A DNA stretch of 10,742 nucleotides, taken from positions 1 to 10,742 of the forward strand of contig CAZHJA010000028.1 in the NCBI GenBank assembly GCA_964532865.1. The letters run 5' to 3'. This DNA is from CAZHJA01 sp964532865. GTDB taxonomy: Bacteria; Patescibacteriota; Microgenomatia; UBA1406; GWC2-37-13. Position numbers and translations under genes: made by a program. The notes under the pieces are model-generated. The model did no database searches. It saw only the letters and a program-made list of their open reading frames with translations, and had not been told where the DNA came from. Positions 1 to 7,187 of this stretch are shown here, one piece after another; the stretch's first letter is position 1, and every line of letters begins with the position of its first letter.

Positions 1-205
1 CTGGTATTGCTTGGTCCTGGCTATACATTTCAAAAGCTTTTTGAATTTGTTTTAAATCATTTTTTCTTTGTGCATCTCTTGCTCTTTCTCTAGCACTCAT
101 ATAATTTGGAACAAGCAATGCTGAAAGCATTGATATTATTGCAATAACAATAAGAAGTTCAATAAGAGTAAACCCAAATGATGATTTAAGTGCTTTTTTT
201 ATCAT
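1..205 (-). CDS. Type IV prepilin / pseudopilin (N-terminal 68 residues, 3' end outside window)
   Basis: This is the subunit precursor of a type IV pilus or related pseudopilus, made in the inner membrane and cut by prepilin peptidase. The visible protein starts [11 protein letters not shown] and continues [16 protein letters not shown], the class III (type IV) prepilin signature: a short basic leader ending in Gly at residue 11, Phe at mature position +1, Glu at +5 and a hydrophobic helix of about 20 residues. The helix runs into a charged amphipathic stretch ([20 protein letters not shown]), as in pilins generally. The reading frame stays open to the left edge, so the globular C-terminal domain is not seen. 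The ATG at 205 lies inside the end of the upstream delta'-like gene (20-bp overlap). A promoter-like pair just upstream could drive it independently. Major and minor pilins cannot be told apart from this fragment. The window's pilB, pilT and pilC encode the machinery expected to assemble it. Confidence 0.93.
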   Translation of the reverse strand, partial: MIKKALKSSFGFTLIELLIVIAIISMLSALLVPNYMSARERARDAQRKNDLKQIQKAFEMYSQDQAIP

Positions 206-848
206 CTTTTTTTATCATATATTCTTTTTGAATATAAATCAACAGATTGTCAATTGTAAGCTGGGGATTTAAATTATTGTTTTCTAAAAGAGGTTTGATG
301 GAAAGTATTTTTTTTAAGATAATTGTTGCTCTTTTGTCTTTATGTATTCTATTTCTGAAAAAAACTATAATTTGATTTAAAAGTTCTAGGGCTTTTGTTT
401 TTGAGCCAATATTTATTTCATCTAAATTTAAAATATTCATTGAATTATTTTTAATAAAATCTTCAAAAATCTTTTCTATTTTTTTATCTATTTGGATTTT
501 AATGTTTTTATTTAGATTAATAACTTTAACTCTTGAAATTATTGTTGGAAGCAATTGGTGAACAGATGATGCAGTTAGAATAAATTGTATATTATTTATA
601 CTTTCTTCTAATGTTTTTAAAAACGCATTTTGAGCTGCTTGGGAAGAATAGTTAAAGTTTTCCAAAACATATATCCGTTTATATGGTTGATATATTATTG
701 TTTCTCTTACTATTTCTTTTATTTGTTCTATTGAATATTCTGTTTTTTTTGGATATATGTTTATAATAATATCTTTCTTTGTTTTAATAGTTTTAATAAA
801 GGAAGCAACCTCTTTAAAGTCATTTGTAATAAGCAATATTGGAATCAT
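186..848 (-). CDS. holB: DNA polymerase III delta'-like clamp-loader subunit (short form)
   Basis: Probably the delta' subunit of the replicative clamp loader, a cytoplasmic AAA+-fold protein that helps load the beta sliding clamp. Visible family motifs, numbered from the ATG at 848, are SIEQIKEI (39-46), the block [20 protein letters not shown] (63-82) and [15 protein letters not shown] (92-106), which ends in a form of the clamp-loader SRC motif where Cys is replaced by Val. No Walker A motif and no four-Cys zinc module are present; delta' subunits lack ATPase activity in any case. At 220 residues it is much shorter than the roughly 330-residue Escherichia coli protein, with a reduced N-terminus and a divergent Lys/Ile/Asn-rich C-terminus. 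The start is uncertain: ATG 848 fits the family N-terminus, ATG 878 is an in-frame alternative, and neither has a Shine-Dalgarno site. The gene overlaps the prepilin by 20 bp and is divergent from pilB. A gamma/tau-related paralogue is possible but less likely. Confidence 0.82.
   Translation of the reverse strand: MIPILLITNDFKEVASFIKTIKTKKDIIINIYPKKTEYSIEQIKEIVRETIIYQPYKRIYVLENFNYSSQAAQNAFLKTLEESINNIQFILTASSVHQLLPTIISRVKVINLNKNIKIQIDKKIEKIFEDFIKNNSMNILNLDEINIGSKTKALELLNQIIVFFRNRIHKDKRATIILKKILSIKPLLENNNLNPQLTIDNLLIYIQKEYMIKKDDKKST
214..242 (-). promoter_or_regulatory. Putative sigma70-type promoter for the prepilin gene
   Basis: On the minus strand TTGATT (242-237) and TATGAT (219-214) are separated by exactly 17 bp, matching consensus at 4/6 and 5/6 positions. 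The -10 box ends 8 nt before the prepilin ATG, so the transcript would have almost no leader. It lies within the 3' coding end of the delta'-like gene. A separate promoter would let an abundant pilin be expressed more strongly than a clamp-loader subunit. AT-rich DNA yields such matches by chance, so this is a prediction. Confidence 0.45.
218..236. repeat. Perfect 7-bp inverted repeat inside the putative prepilin promoter
   Basis: On the plus strand TATATTC (218-224), TTTTT (225-229) and GAATATA (230-236) form a perfect inverted repeat with a 5-nt centre. It fills the spacer between the putative -35 and -10 boxes and overlaps the first two bases of the -10 box. That is where a dimeric repressor could bind. 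It also encodes residues of the delta'-like protein, and its low complexity means chance is a real possibility. Confidence 0.35.
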
Positions 849-849
849 A

Positions 850-878
850 TTGAATTTTACCAAAATACTCTTTATCAT
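850..878 (+). promoter_or_regulatory. Putative promoter of the pilBTC operon, predicting a leaderless transcript
   Basis: TTGAAT (850-855) and TATCAT (873-878) are 17 bp apart, matching consensus at 4/6 and 5/6 positions. The -10 box ends exactly 6 nt before the pilB ATG, so transcription would begin at or beside the start codon. No Shine-Dalgarno sequence precedes pilB. The element sits in the 5' region of the divergent delta'-like gene. Confidence 0.5.
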
Positions 879-884
879 GAAACT

Positions 885-2594
885 ATGAATGTATCTCCAA
901 AACAATTGCTTGGACAATTAATTAAAAATGCCGTAATTTCTAAAGAAGAGGCTGATAAAATTGAACTTAATAGTCTTCAAAAAAACATTTCAGTATATCA
1001 ATATCTAATAACATATTCTCAGATTAAAAAGTTAGAAATATTAAAAGCAGTTGCTGAAATTCTTAAAGTTGCATATATAGACTTGATGAATTCCCCAGTT
1101 GATCCAGAGGCAATAAGCTATGTTTCAGAATCAATAGCGAGGAAATATGGCGTAATACCCTACAAATTTAACGTTCAGGAAAACACTGTTTATTTAGCAA
1201 CAAGTGATCCTTTTAATACATCTGTTCAAGATTTTTTAGAAAAGAAAACAGGCAAAAAAATAGTAATGACTTTTGCAGATTCTGAAGAAATTGAAAAAAC
1301 AATTAACTTATCATATAGTCAAGGATTATCACCTGAAGTTACAGAAGCATTAAAGGATTATGAACCTGAAAAGCAAGATCAGGCTCAAGTTCAAACAAGT
1401 ATTATTAAAGAGGCGCCAATTGCCAAAATTGTTTCTACTATACTTGAGTTTGCCATAAAAGGAAGAGCATCAGACATTCATATAGAGCCTCAGGAAAATA
1501 GAACTCAAGTTCGTTATAGAATAGATGGTGTTCTTCAAGAAAAGCTTTCTTTACCAAGGTCAATTCATGATTCATTAGTTTCAAGAATTAAAATACTAGC
1601 ACAGATGAAAATTGATGAAAGACGAGTTCCTCAAGATGGAAGGTTTAATTTTAAACTGGGAGCGAATGAAGTAGATCTTCGTGTATCGTCACTTCCAACT
1701 GTGCATGGAGAAAAAGTCGTTATGAGATTATTAAAAAAAACTGGAGGAATACCTACTCTTAATGAACTTGGATTACGAGGGCCTCAATTAAAGGATCTTG
1801 AAGAAGCAATTTTAAAACCTTATGGAATTATTCTTGTCACAGGTCCTACAGGATCTGGTAAAACAACAACTCTTTATTCAGTTTTAAACAGGCTTAATAA
1901 ACCAACAGTGAACATTGTTACACTTGAGGATCCTGTTGAATATCAAATGGTGGGGATAAATCAAGTTCAAATTAACCCTCAGGCAGGATTGACATTTGCA
2001 ACTGGATTAAGGTCATTTTTAAGGCAGGACCCTAATATTATTTTAGTTGGAGAGATTAGAGATAAAGAAACAACACAGCTTGCTATACAAGCTGCGTTAA
2101 CTGGACATTTAGTATTTTCCACACTTCATACAAATGACTCTGCAACATCAATTCCACGTTTAATAGATTTAGGAGGAGAGCCTTTTTTAATTTCATCTGT
2201 GCTAAGTGTATCTATGGCTCAAAGAATTATAAGGAGAGTTTGTAAAAGCTGTGCTGTGCAATATGAACCAGAACAGCTTATTAAGGAGGATATAAAAAAG
2301 ATTTTAGGCACTCTTTTGCCCAAGAAGTATGTTGAAGGTAAGCCAATTTTATTAACTAAAGGCAAAGGATGTAAAGAATGCAATCAAACAGGATATAAAG
2401 GTAGAGTTGCAATATTTGAAGTATTAAAAATAAGTCCAGCAATAAATAGAATGATTTTAGAATCTGCTTCAGGAAAAGATATTGAAAATCAAGCTAAAAA
2501 AGAAGGAATGATACTTATGAAACAAGATGGATATTTAAAAGTATTAGAAGGAATCACAACAATAGAGGAAATTTTAAGGGTAGCAGAAATTTAA
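885..2594 (+). CDS. pilB: PilB: type IV pilus assembly (extension) ATPase, GspE/PulE family
   Basis: Hexameric cytoplasmic ATPase that powers pilus extension by acting on the PilC platform. The 569-residue protein has an N-terminal T2SSE_N-like domain (about 1-150), a linker, the N2 domain with ASDIHIEP (195-202), and the C-terminal secretion ATPase core. That core holds Walker A GPTGSGKT (320-327), the Asp box TLEDPVE (346-352), Walker B ILVGEIRD (386-393) and the His box GHLVFSTLHTND (407-418). Two Cys pairs, CKSC (453-456) and CKEC (496-499), form the tetracysteine zinc site typical of PilB/GspE and absent from PilT. Length and motif order are normal and all key residues are intact. The ATG at 885 is chosen because the N-terminus is family-like and a -10 hexamer lies 6 nt upstream. 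It is the first gene of an operon with pilT (23-bp gap) and pilC. Confidence 0.97.
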   Translation: MNVSPKQLLGQLIKNAVISKEEADKIELNSLQKNISVYQYLITYSQIKKLEILKAVAEILKVAYIDLMNSPVDPEAISYVSESIARKYGVIPYKFNVQENTVYLATSDPFNTSVQDFLEKKTGKKIVMTFADSEEIEKTINLSYSQGLSPEVTEALKDYEPEKQDQAQVQTSIIKEAPIAKIVSTILEFAIKGRASDIHIEPQENRTQVRYRIDGVLQEKLSLPRSIHDSLVSRIKILAQMKIDERRVPQDGRFNFKLGANEVDLRVSSLPTVHGEKVVMRLLKKTGGIPTLNELGLRGPQLKDLEEAILKPYGIILVTGPTGSGKTTTLYSVLNRLNKPTVNIVTLEDPVEYQMVGINQVQINPQAGLTFATGLRSFLRQDPNIILVGEIRDKETTQLAIQAALTGHLVFSTLHTNDSATSIPRLIDLGGEPFLISSVLSVSMAQRIIRRVCKSCAVQYEPEQLIKEDIKKILGTLLPKKYVEGKPILLTKGKGCKECNQTGYKGRVAIFEVLKISPAINRMILESASGKDIENQAKKEGMILMKQDGYLKVLEGITTIEEILRVAEI

Positions 2595-2617
2595 TTTTTA
2601 GTTTAATATTAAAACAT

Positions 2618-3670
2618 ATGGAAATAAAAGATTTGCTTCAATTAGCAATAAATAGAAATGCTTCTGATTTGCATTTAATCTCAGGATACTATCCTTCATT
2701 GCGAATAAATGGAGATCTTCATCAATTTAACAATCTTTCCATTATTACACCGGAAATATCTCAACGTATGATATTTTCAATAATTACTGAAGAACAAAAA
2801 GAGAATTTATTGGCAAATAAAGAGATTGATTTTGGATATGAATACAGTGGTTATCGTTTTAGAACAAATGCATATTTTGCAAATAGAACTTTAAATGCTG
2901 ATTTTAGAGTTATTCCCAAAGAAATTAAAACATTGGAGCAATTATCTCTTCCAACAGATTTATATAATATTACAGATTGCAAGCAGGGTTTGGTTCTTAT
3001 TACAGGACCAACAGGAGAGGGTAAATCAACAACCTTAGCTTCTTTAATTTCAAGAATTAATTCAAAGTTTTCAAAGCATATAATAACCATAGAAGACCCA
3101 GTTGAATACGTATATCCAAAAGCAAGATCAATTATCAGTCAAAGAGAGCTTCATCGCGACACTCATTCTTGGAACATTGCTTTAAGATCAGCATTAAGGC
3201 AGGATCCTGATGTAATTCTTATTGGTGAAATGAGAGATTATGAAACAGTACAGCTTGCAATGACTGCTGCGGAAACAGGACATTTAATTTTTTCAACACT
3301 TCATACGCAGTCAGCTAAGGACAGTATAACAAGAATTATAGATGTTTTTCCTTCAGGTCAGCAAAATCAAATAAGATCTCAATTATCTTCAGCGCTACAT
3401 GTGATTATTACACAACGCTTACTTCCAAGATCTGATATTGTTGGAAGAATTCCTGCTATTGAGCTTTTATTTAATAACTCTGCAGTTGCATCAAATATTA
3501 GAGATCGAAACTACCATCTTATTGATAATATTTTAGCTACTTCAGGAAGTGAAGATATGATTCTTTTTGAAAAATATTTAGTTGGCTTGTATAAATCTGG
3601 AAAAATTTCAAAAGAAACTGCAAAAGCGTATTCATTAAGACCAAAAGAATTTGAAATTTTAATTGGCTAA
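2618..3670 (+). CDS. pilT: PilT: type IV pilus retraction ATPase
   Basis: Hexameric cytoplasmic ATPase that drives pilus retraction, needed for twitching and often for DNA uptake. The 350-residue protein shows the PilT layout: N-terminal domain with ASDLHLISG (15-23), Walker A GPTGEGKS (130-137), Asp box TIEDPVEY (157-164), Walker B ILIGEMRD (200-207) and His box GHLIFSTLHT (221-230). There is no zinc tetracysteine, which separates it from PilB. Two deviations are visible. The Walker A variable position is Glu, where Ser is usual. The C-terminal AIRNLIRE-type motif is recognisable only loosely, around ASNIRDRNYHLID (291-303). No Shine-Dalgarno precedes the ATG, and the short 23-bp gap from pilB suggests cotranscription. 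PilU-like paralogues cannot be fully excluded, but as the only such gene in this operon PilT is the best call. Confidence 0.94.
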   Translation: MEIKDLLQLAINRNASDLHLISGYYPSLRINGDLHQFNNLSIITPEISQRMIFSIITEEQKENLLANKEIDFGYEYSGYRFRTNAYFANRTLNADFRVIPKEIKTLEQLSLPTDLYNITDCKQGLVLITGPTGEGKSTTLASLISRINSKFSKHIITIEDPVEYVYPKARSIISQRELHRDTHSWNIALRSALRQDPDVILIGEMRDYETVQLAMTAAETGHLIFSTLHTQSAKDSITRIIDVFPSGQQNQIRSQLSSALHVIITQRLLPRSDIVGRIPAIELLFNNSAVASNIRDRNYHLIDNILATSGSEDMILFEKYLVGLYKSGKISKETAKAYSLRPKEFEILIG

Positions 3671-3672
3671 AT

Positions 3673-4875
3673 ATGCAGTTTAAATATAAAGCAATAAAAG
3701 ACAATAAAACTATAGTAAAGAAAATTACTGCAGATAGCGAGGAGGCAGTAATTTCATATTTAAAAAAAAATAATTACTTTCCAGTAGAAGTTAAAAAGCT
3801 AGGAGCAATATCAGGCCAAAGCTCTTTTGGCAAATTATTTGATAAAGTATCATTTAATGATATTGTTGATTTAACAAGACAAATAGCAATAATGCTAAAT
3901 GCAGGATTAACTCTTGTTGATTCTTTTGGGATTTTAAAAAAACAAATGACAAAGCCTTCTCTTTTGAAACTGATTAAAAGCCTAGATGCAGAGATTAGAC
4001 AGGGAAATCCATTATCAACTGCATTAAAAAAATATCCTCAAAACTTCTCAAATTTGTATATTGCGTTAGTAAGATCTGGAGAAGCTTCTGGAAAGCTTGC
4101 TGAAATATTATTAAAGCTTTCAGAAAACCTTGAAAAAGAAAGAGAGTTTAAAGGAAAATTAAAAGGAGCAATGATATATCCAGCAATTGTAGTTACAGCC
4201 ATGATACTAGTTATGTTTGTTATGGTTACATTTGTTGTCCCAAAATTGCTTGGATTATATAAAGATTTTGATATTGATCTTCCTATTACAACAAAAATAC
4301 TTATGACAATTTCTTCCTTTTCTGTAAAGTTTTGGCCAATTATTATTGGTGTTACTGTAGGAGGGATTATTTTGTTTCAAAGATATATAAAAACAAAACA
4401 AGGAAAGCTTGTTTTTGATAGTTTATTATTAAAAATTCCGGTTATTGGAAATGTAATTAAAAAATCATCCCTTGTTAATATAACAAGAACCCTTGCAATA
4501 TTAATTGGTTCAGGAGTTTCAATACTAACTGCCTTAAATATTGTTATTGACACTACTGACAATATGGTTTTTCAAAAAGCCTTTGCAGTAATATTTAAAA
4601 AAGTTGAAAAAGGGCAATCTTTAGGAAATGCTCTTGAACAAGATGGAATATTTCCTCCGATCCTTGTCCAAATGTCTCAAGTAGGAGAACAAACAGGACA
4701 TTTAGATGATACATTAATGAGGCTGTCAAAATATTTTGAAATGGAATCAGAACTTGCTACAAAAGCAATGACAACTCTTATTGAGCCTTTAATTCTTGTT
4801 GTTTTAGGTGGCGGAGTTGGATTTTTAGTTATGTCTGTTATTATGCCAATTTATAATTTGACAAGTGCATTTTAA
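3673..4875 (+). CDS. pilC: PilC: type IV pilus inner-membrane platform protein, GspF family
   Basis: Polytopic inner-membrane protein that anchors the pilus base and couples PilB and PilT motion to pilin insertion and removal. The 400-residue protein begins with the family N-terminus FKYKAIKDN and carries two T2SSF domains, about 65-188 and 270-392. The internal duplication shows in the paired motifs ALVRSGEASGKLAEIL (131-146) and MSQVGEQTGHLDDTL (334-348). Three hydrophobic segments are visible, at about 167-189, 219-236 and 371-393, the usual GspF topology. The ATG follows the pilT stop by 2 bp with no Shine-Dalgarno, consistent with translational coupling. It is last in the pilB-pilT-pilC operon, and its TAA stop overlaps that of convergent recG. 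Length and features are normal for the family. Confidence 0.96.
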   Translation: MQFKYKAIKDNKTIVKKITADSEEAVISYLKKNNYFPVEVKKLGAISGQSSFGKLFDKVSFNDIVDLTRQIAIMLNAGLTLVDSFGILKKQMTKPSLLKLIKSLDAEIRQGNPLSTALKKYPQNFSNLYIALVRSGEASGKLAEILLKLSENLEKEREFKGKLKGAMIYPAIVVTAMILVMFVMVTFVVPKLLGLYKDFDIDLPITTKILMTISSFSVKFWPIIIGVTVGGIILFQRYIKTKQGKLVFDSLLLKIPVIGNVIKKSSLVNITRTLAILIGSGVSILTALNIVIDTTDNMVFQKAFAVIFKKVEKGQSLGNALEQDGIFPPILVQMSQVGEQTGHLDDTLMRLSKYFEMESELATKAMTTLIEPLILVVLGGGVGFLVMSVIMPIYNLTSAF

Positions 4876-6944
4876 TCTCGAGCTATTTTATTTACTTTAA
4901 AATTCTCTACTTTTTTTTCAAGTTCAGGATACTTTTTAATATCTTTATTATTTTTCATAAAATAATATACTGCTTTTTTAGTTTTTTCAATAAGCTTAAG
5001 GTCAGAAAATGACGCTACTTTTAAATTGCAATATCCATGCTGTTTTATACCAAATATCTCTCCAGGACCCCTTTTTTTCAAGTCATATTCTGCTAATTTT
5101 ATTCCGTTTTGTGTATGAGTAAACATTTTTAATCTTGAAATTATTGGCTTTTCTTGTTTTTCAGTAAATAAAAAACAATAAGACTGTTTTTTGCCTCTCC
5201 CGATTCTTCCTCTTAATTGATGTAGTTGGGCCAGTCCAAAACGCTCTGCAGCCTCAATAATCATAACGCATGCATTTGAAATATCAATTCCAACTTCAAC
5301 TACTGGAGTTGTAACAAGAATATCGTATTTTTTACTTTTAAAATCACTCATTATTTTATTTTTTTCTTTTGATTTTAATTTTCCATGTAAAAGCCCTACT
5401 TTAAATGCATTAAAAACATTATTCTTTAAATAATCAAATTCTTTTTTTGCAGCTTTTACAGATTTCATCGTTTCAATTTCTGATTCTTCAATAATAGGAC
5501 AAACAATAAATACTTGTATTTTTTCCTTTTTCATCAATTTTGTAATCCACTTATATGCATTTTCTCTTTTTCCCTGCGGTACAAAATATGTTTTTATTGA
5601 AAGCCTTTCTTTGGGCATCTCATCAATAATTGACATATCAAGCTCTCCATAAAGCGTTAAGCTTACTGTTCTTGGTATTGGAGTTGCAGTCATCGTAAGA
5701 AGATGAGGGTTAACAGCTTTTTCTTTAAGAATAGCTCTTTGATGAACTCCAAATCTATGTTGTTCATCAATTATTACAAGACTTACATTTTTAAGTGAAA
5801 GTTTTTTATTTAATAATGCTTGAGTTCCTATTATAATGTCATATTGCTGATTCTTAATTATTTGTTCTCCTTTTTTAATTTCTTTAATAGTTTTACTTGA
5901 ACTTGTTTGTAAAGCGGTTTTTAAGGGGAGATTTTTAAAAAGGCTTGTAATAGTTTTGTAATGCTGGTTGGCTAATATTTCAGTTGGAGCCATAATTAAT
6001 GTTTGTTTATTGTTTAGTGAGGTAATATAGCTTGCAATTGCTGCAACTATTGTTTTTCCTGAACCAACATCTCCCTGAAGAAATCTATTCATTGGATTTT
6101 CAGAGACAAGGTCTTTTTCAATTTCTTTAATACATCTTTGTTGGGCTTTTGTTAATTTAAATGGTATATTGTTTATAAACTCTTTTACTTTATTTCTATT
6201 AATTTTATTAAGATTAAGTTTTTGTCTAACTTTTTGTTTGCTCCATTCAATTTTTGTAAGTTGGCTTGTTAATTGTATTGTAAATAATTCATCAAAGGCA
6301 AGTCTTTCTTTTGCTTTTCTTGCTGATTCCAATGTTGATGGAAAATGAATTTCTTTATATGCTTTTAAAATATTAAAAAGCATATTTTTTTTAATAATTT
6401 CTTTTGGAAGAGTTTCTTTAATATTTTCAAGATTATTAATTAGAAAAAACACCTTTTCTCTTATTGTTCTTGATGATAATCCGTATGTTGTTGAATATAT
6501 TGGGATTATTCTTCCAGTGTGGATTGTTTTTTGATTAAGAAATTCAAGAACCTCATATTCTTTAGGCTTTAACGTATATGTATTAAGTAGTTTTTCAATA
6601 TCTCCGGAAATAGAAAGATAATTATACTGCTTAAAAAGTCTAATAAGATATGGTTGATTAAACCATGTTATTTCAATCTTTCCAGTTTTATTAGAAATTT
6701 GCACTTTTTGTATTTGAAATCTTCTTCTTGTATAGATATTATTTAAATCTTCAATTTTGCCTTTTATTGTAACTGTTTTATTCTCCCCTACTTTATTTAT
6801 ATTTAAAGTTTTAGAATAGTCTTCATATCTAAAAGGAATGTAATTAATAAGATCCCAAAAATCATGTATGTCAAGTTTTTTGAGTTTTTTAATTGTAACA
6901 ACACTTGTTTTTAAAAGGGAGTTTATTGGATCGTGTAGATTCAT
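4872..6944 (-). CDS. recG: RecG: ATP-dependent DNA helicase
   Basis: Monomeric double-stranded DNA translocase that regresses stalled replication forks and processes recombination intermediates. Numbered from ATG 6944 the protein has 690 residues, full family length. The N-terminal wedge/OB region is followed by the superfamily 2 core: Walker A GDVGSGKT (291-298), DEQH box IIDEQHRFGV (391-400), TATPIPRT (419-426), VEVGIDIS (549-556) and motif VI QLRGRIGRG (576-584). The RecG-specific motif RGPGEIFGIKQHG (625-637) follows. All catalytic residues are intact. A TTG at 6959 would add five residues, but it lies across the upstream TATAAT box. ATG 6944, 6 nt downstream of that box, is therefore the better start and implies a leaderless mRNA. 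It lies downstream of the small membrane protein gene on the same strand and converges on pilC with a 4-bp overlap. Confidence 0.96.
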   Translation of the reverse strand: MNLHDPINSLLKTSVVTIKKLKKLDIHDFWDLINYIPFRYEDYSKTLNINKVGENKTVTIKGKIEDLNNIYTRRRFQIQKVQISNKTGKIEITWFNQPYLIRLFKQYNYLSISGDIEKLLNTYTLKPKEYEVLEFLNQKTIHTGRIIPIYSTTYGLSSRTIREKVFFLINNLENIKETLPKEIIKKNMLFNILKAYKEIHFPSTLESARKAKERLAFDELFTIQLTSQLTKIEWSKQKVRQKLNLNKINRNKVKEFINNIPFKLTKAQQRCIKEIEKDLVSENPMNRFLQGDVGSGKTIVAAIASYITSLNNKQTLIMAPTEILANQHYKTITSLFKNLPLKTALQTSSSKTIKEIKKGEQIIKNQQYDIIIGTQALLNKKLSLKNVSLVIIDEQHRFGVHQRAILKEKAVNPHLLTMTATPIPRTVSLTLYGELDMSIIDEMPKERLSIKTYFVPQGKRENAYKWITKLMKKEKIQVFIVCPIIEESEIETMKSVKAAKKEFDYLKNNVFNAFKVGLLHGKLKSKEKNKIMSDFKSKKYDILVTTPVVEVGIDISNACVMIIEAAERFGLAQLHQLRGRIGRGKKQSYCFLFTEKQEKPIISRLKMFTHTQNGIKLAEYDLKKRGPGEIFGIKQHGYCNLKVASFSDLKLIEKTKKAVYYFMKNNKDIKKYPELEKKVENFKVNKIARD

Positions 6945-6950
6945 GTTTTT

Positions 6951-6956
6951 ATTATA
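6951..6956 (-). promoter_or_regulatory. Consensus -10 box 6 nt upstream of recG
   Basis: On the minus strand a perfect TATAAT ends 6 nt before the recG ATG at 6944, placing the expected transcription start at the start codon. No convincing -35 box lies 16-18 bp further upstream. This box decides the recG start, because the upstream in-frame TTG overlaps it. Confidence 0.55.
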
Positions 6957-6975
6957 CAAAACAAATAAAGCGTTC

Positions 6976-7080
6976 CTATCTTAAAAAGAATAAAGGAGCA
7001 ATAGAAGTTAACACAAGAAGAATAGAAGAAATAACTACAATTACTTTCCATATAGTTTCTTTTTTCATTTTAATTTTCAC
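6976..7080 (-). CDS. Small single-pass membrane protein of unknown function (34 codons)
   Basis: I do not recognise a named family. The open frame begins at GTG 7080 (in-frame ATG at 7068) and ends at TAG 6976-6978. The product starts MKIKMKKETIWK and continues as an uninterrupted hydrophobic helix, VIVVISSILLVLTSIAPLFF, then ends in a single Arg. A basic N-terminus followed by one helix suggests an inner-membrane protein with the N-terminus in the cytoplasm. Support for a real gene comes from a perfect TATAAT exactly 6 nt before the GTG, the same spacing as at recG and pilB, and from its fit in the otherwise empty gap between recG and the PBP gene. It has the same direction as recG, 31 bp upstream, so some read-through is likely. 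The alternative is a chance AT-rich frame. The start may also be the ATG, giving 30 residues. Confidence 0.55.
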   Translation of the reverse strand: MKIKMKKETIWKVIVVISSILLVLTSIAPLFFLR

Positions 7081-7086
7081 ATTTTT

Positions 7087-7115
7087 ATTATACATAAAAT
7101 TTCATATTTATTGAA
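7087..7115 (-). promoter_or_regulatory. Putative promoter of the small membrane protein gene
   Basis: On the minus strand a perfect TATAAT (7092-7087) ends 6 nt before GTG 7080. A weak -35 candidate, TTCAAT (7115-7110), lies 17 bp upstream and matches consensus at only 3/6 positions. As at recG, TG directly precedes the TATAAT. The spacing predicts a leaderless transcript starting at the GTG. Confidence 0.5.
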
Positions 7116-7175
7116 GTTTAAATTTTTACATATTTTTATCGAATTTGCTTATGAATTTTAAAAATGTTAGTATTT

Positions 7176-7181
7176 TATCTT
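7176..7181 (+). promoter_or_regulatory. Putative -10 box for the class A PBP gene
   Basis: TATCTT (4/6 to consensus, keeping the key TA...T positions) ends 6 nt before ATG 7188. An overlapping TATTTT (7171-7176) is 5 nt before ATG 7182, so one or two closely placed leaderless starts are possible. No clear -35 box is seen. The match is weaker than at recG. Confidence 0.35.
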
Positions 7182-7187
7182 ATGTAT

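Noticed and set aside
2604..2617. Possible promoter directly upstream of pilT (TAATAT, 8 nt before the ATG)
   Set aside because: The hexamer matches consensus poorly, there is no -35 box, and the 23-bp gap fits cotranscription with pilB.
2851..3090. 79-residue minus-strand frame inside pilT
   Set aside because: A shadow of pilT with no recognisable domain or start signal. Frames at 4377-4562, 8444-8773 and 8940-9125 are rejected for the same reason.
6991..6998. Shine-Dalgarno-like AAAGGAGC on the plus strand
   Set aside because: No ATG, GTG or TTG follows at usable distance, and the bases are antisense to the small gene's codons.
6905..7114. A 69-residue plus-strand frame with a hydrophobic C-terminus
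   Set aside because: It runs antisense to the recG start and to the small membrane protein gene. Its hydrophobic end mirrors the opposite strand's AT-rich helix codons, and it has no -10 box or Shine-Dalgarno at its start.
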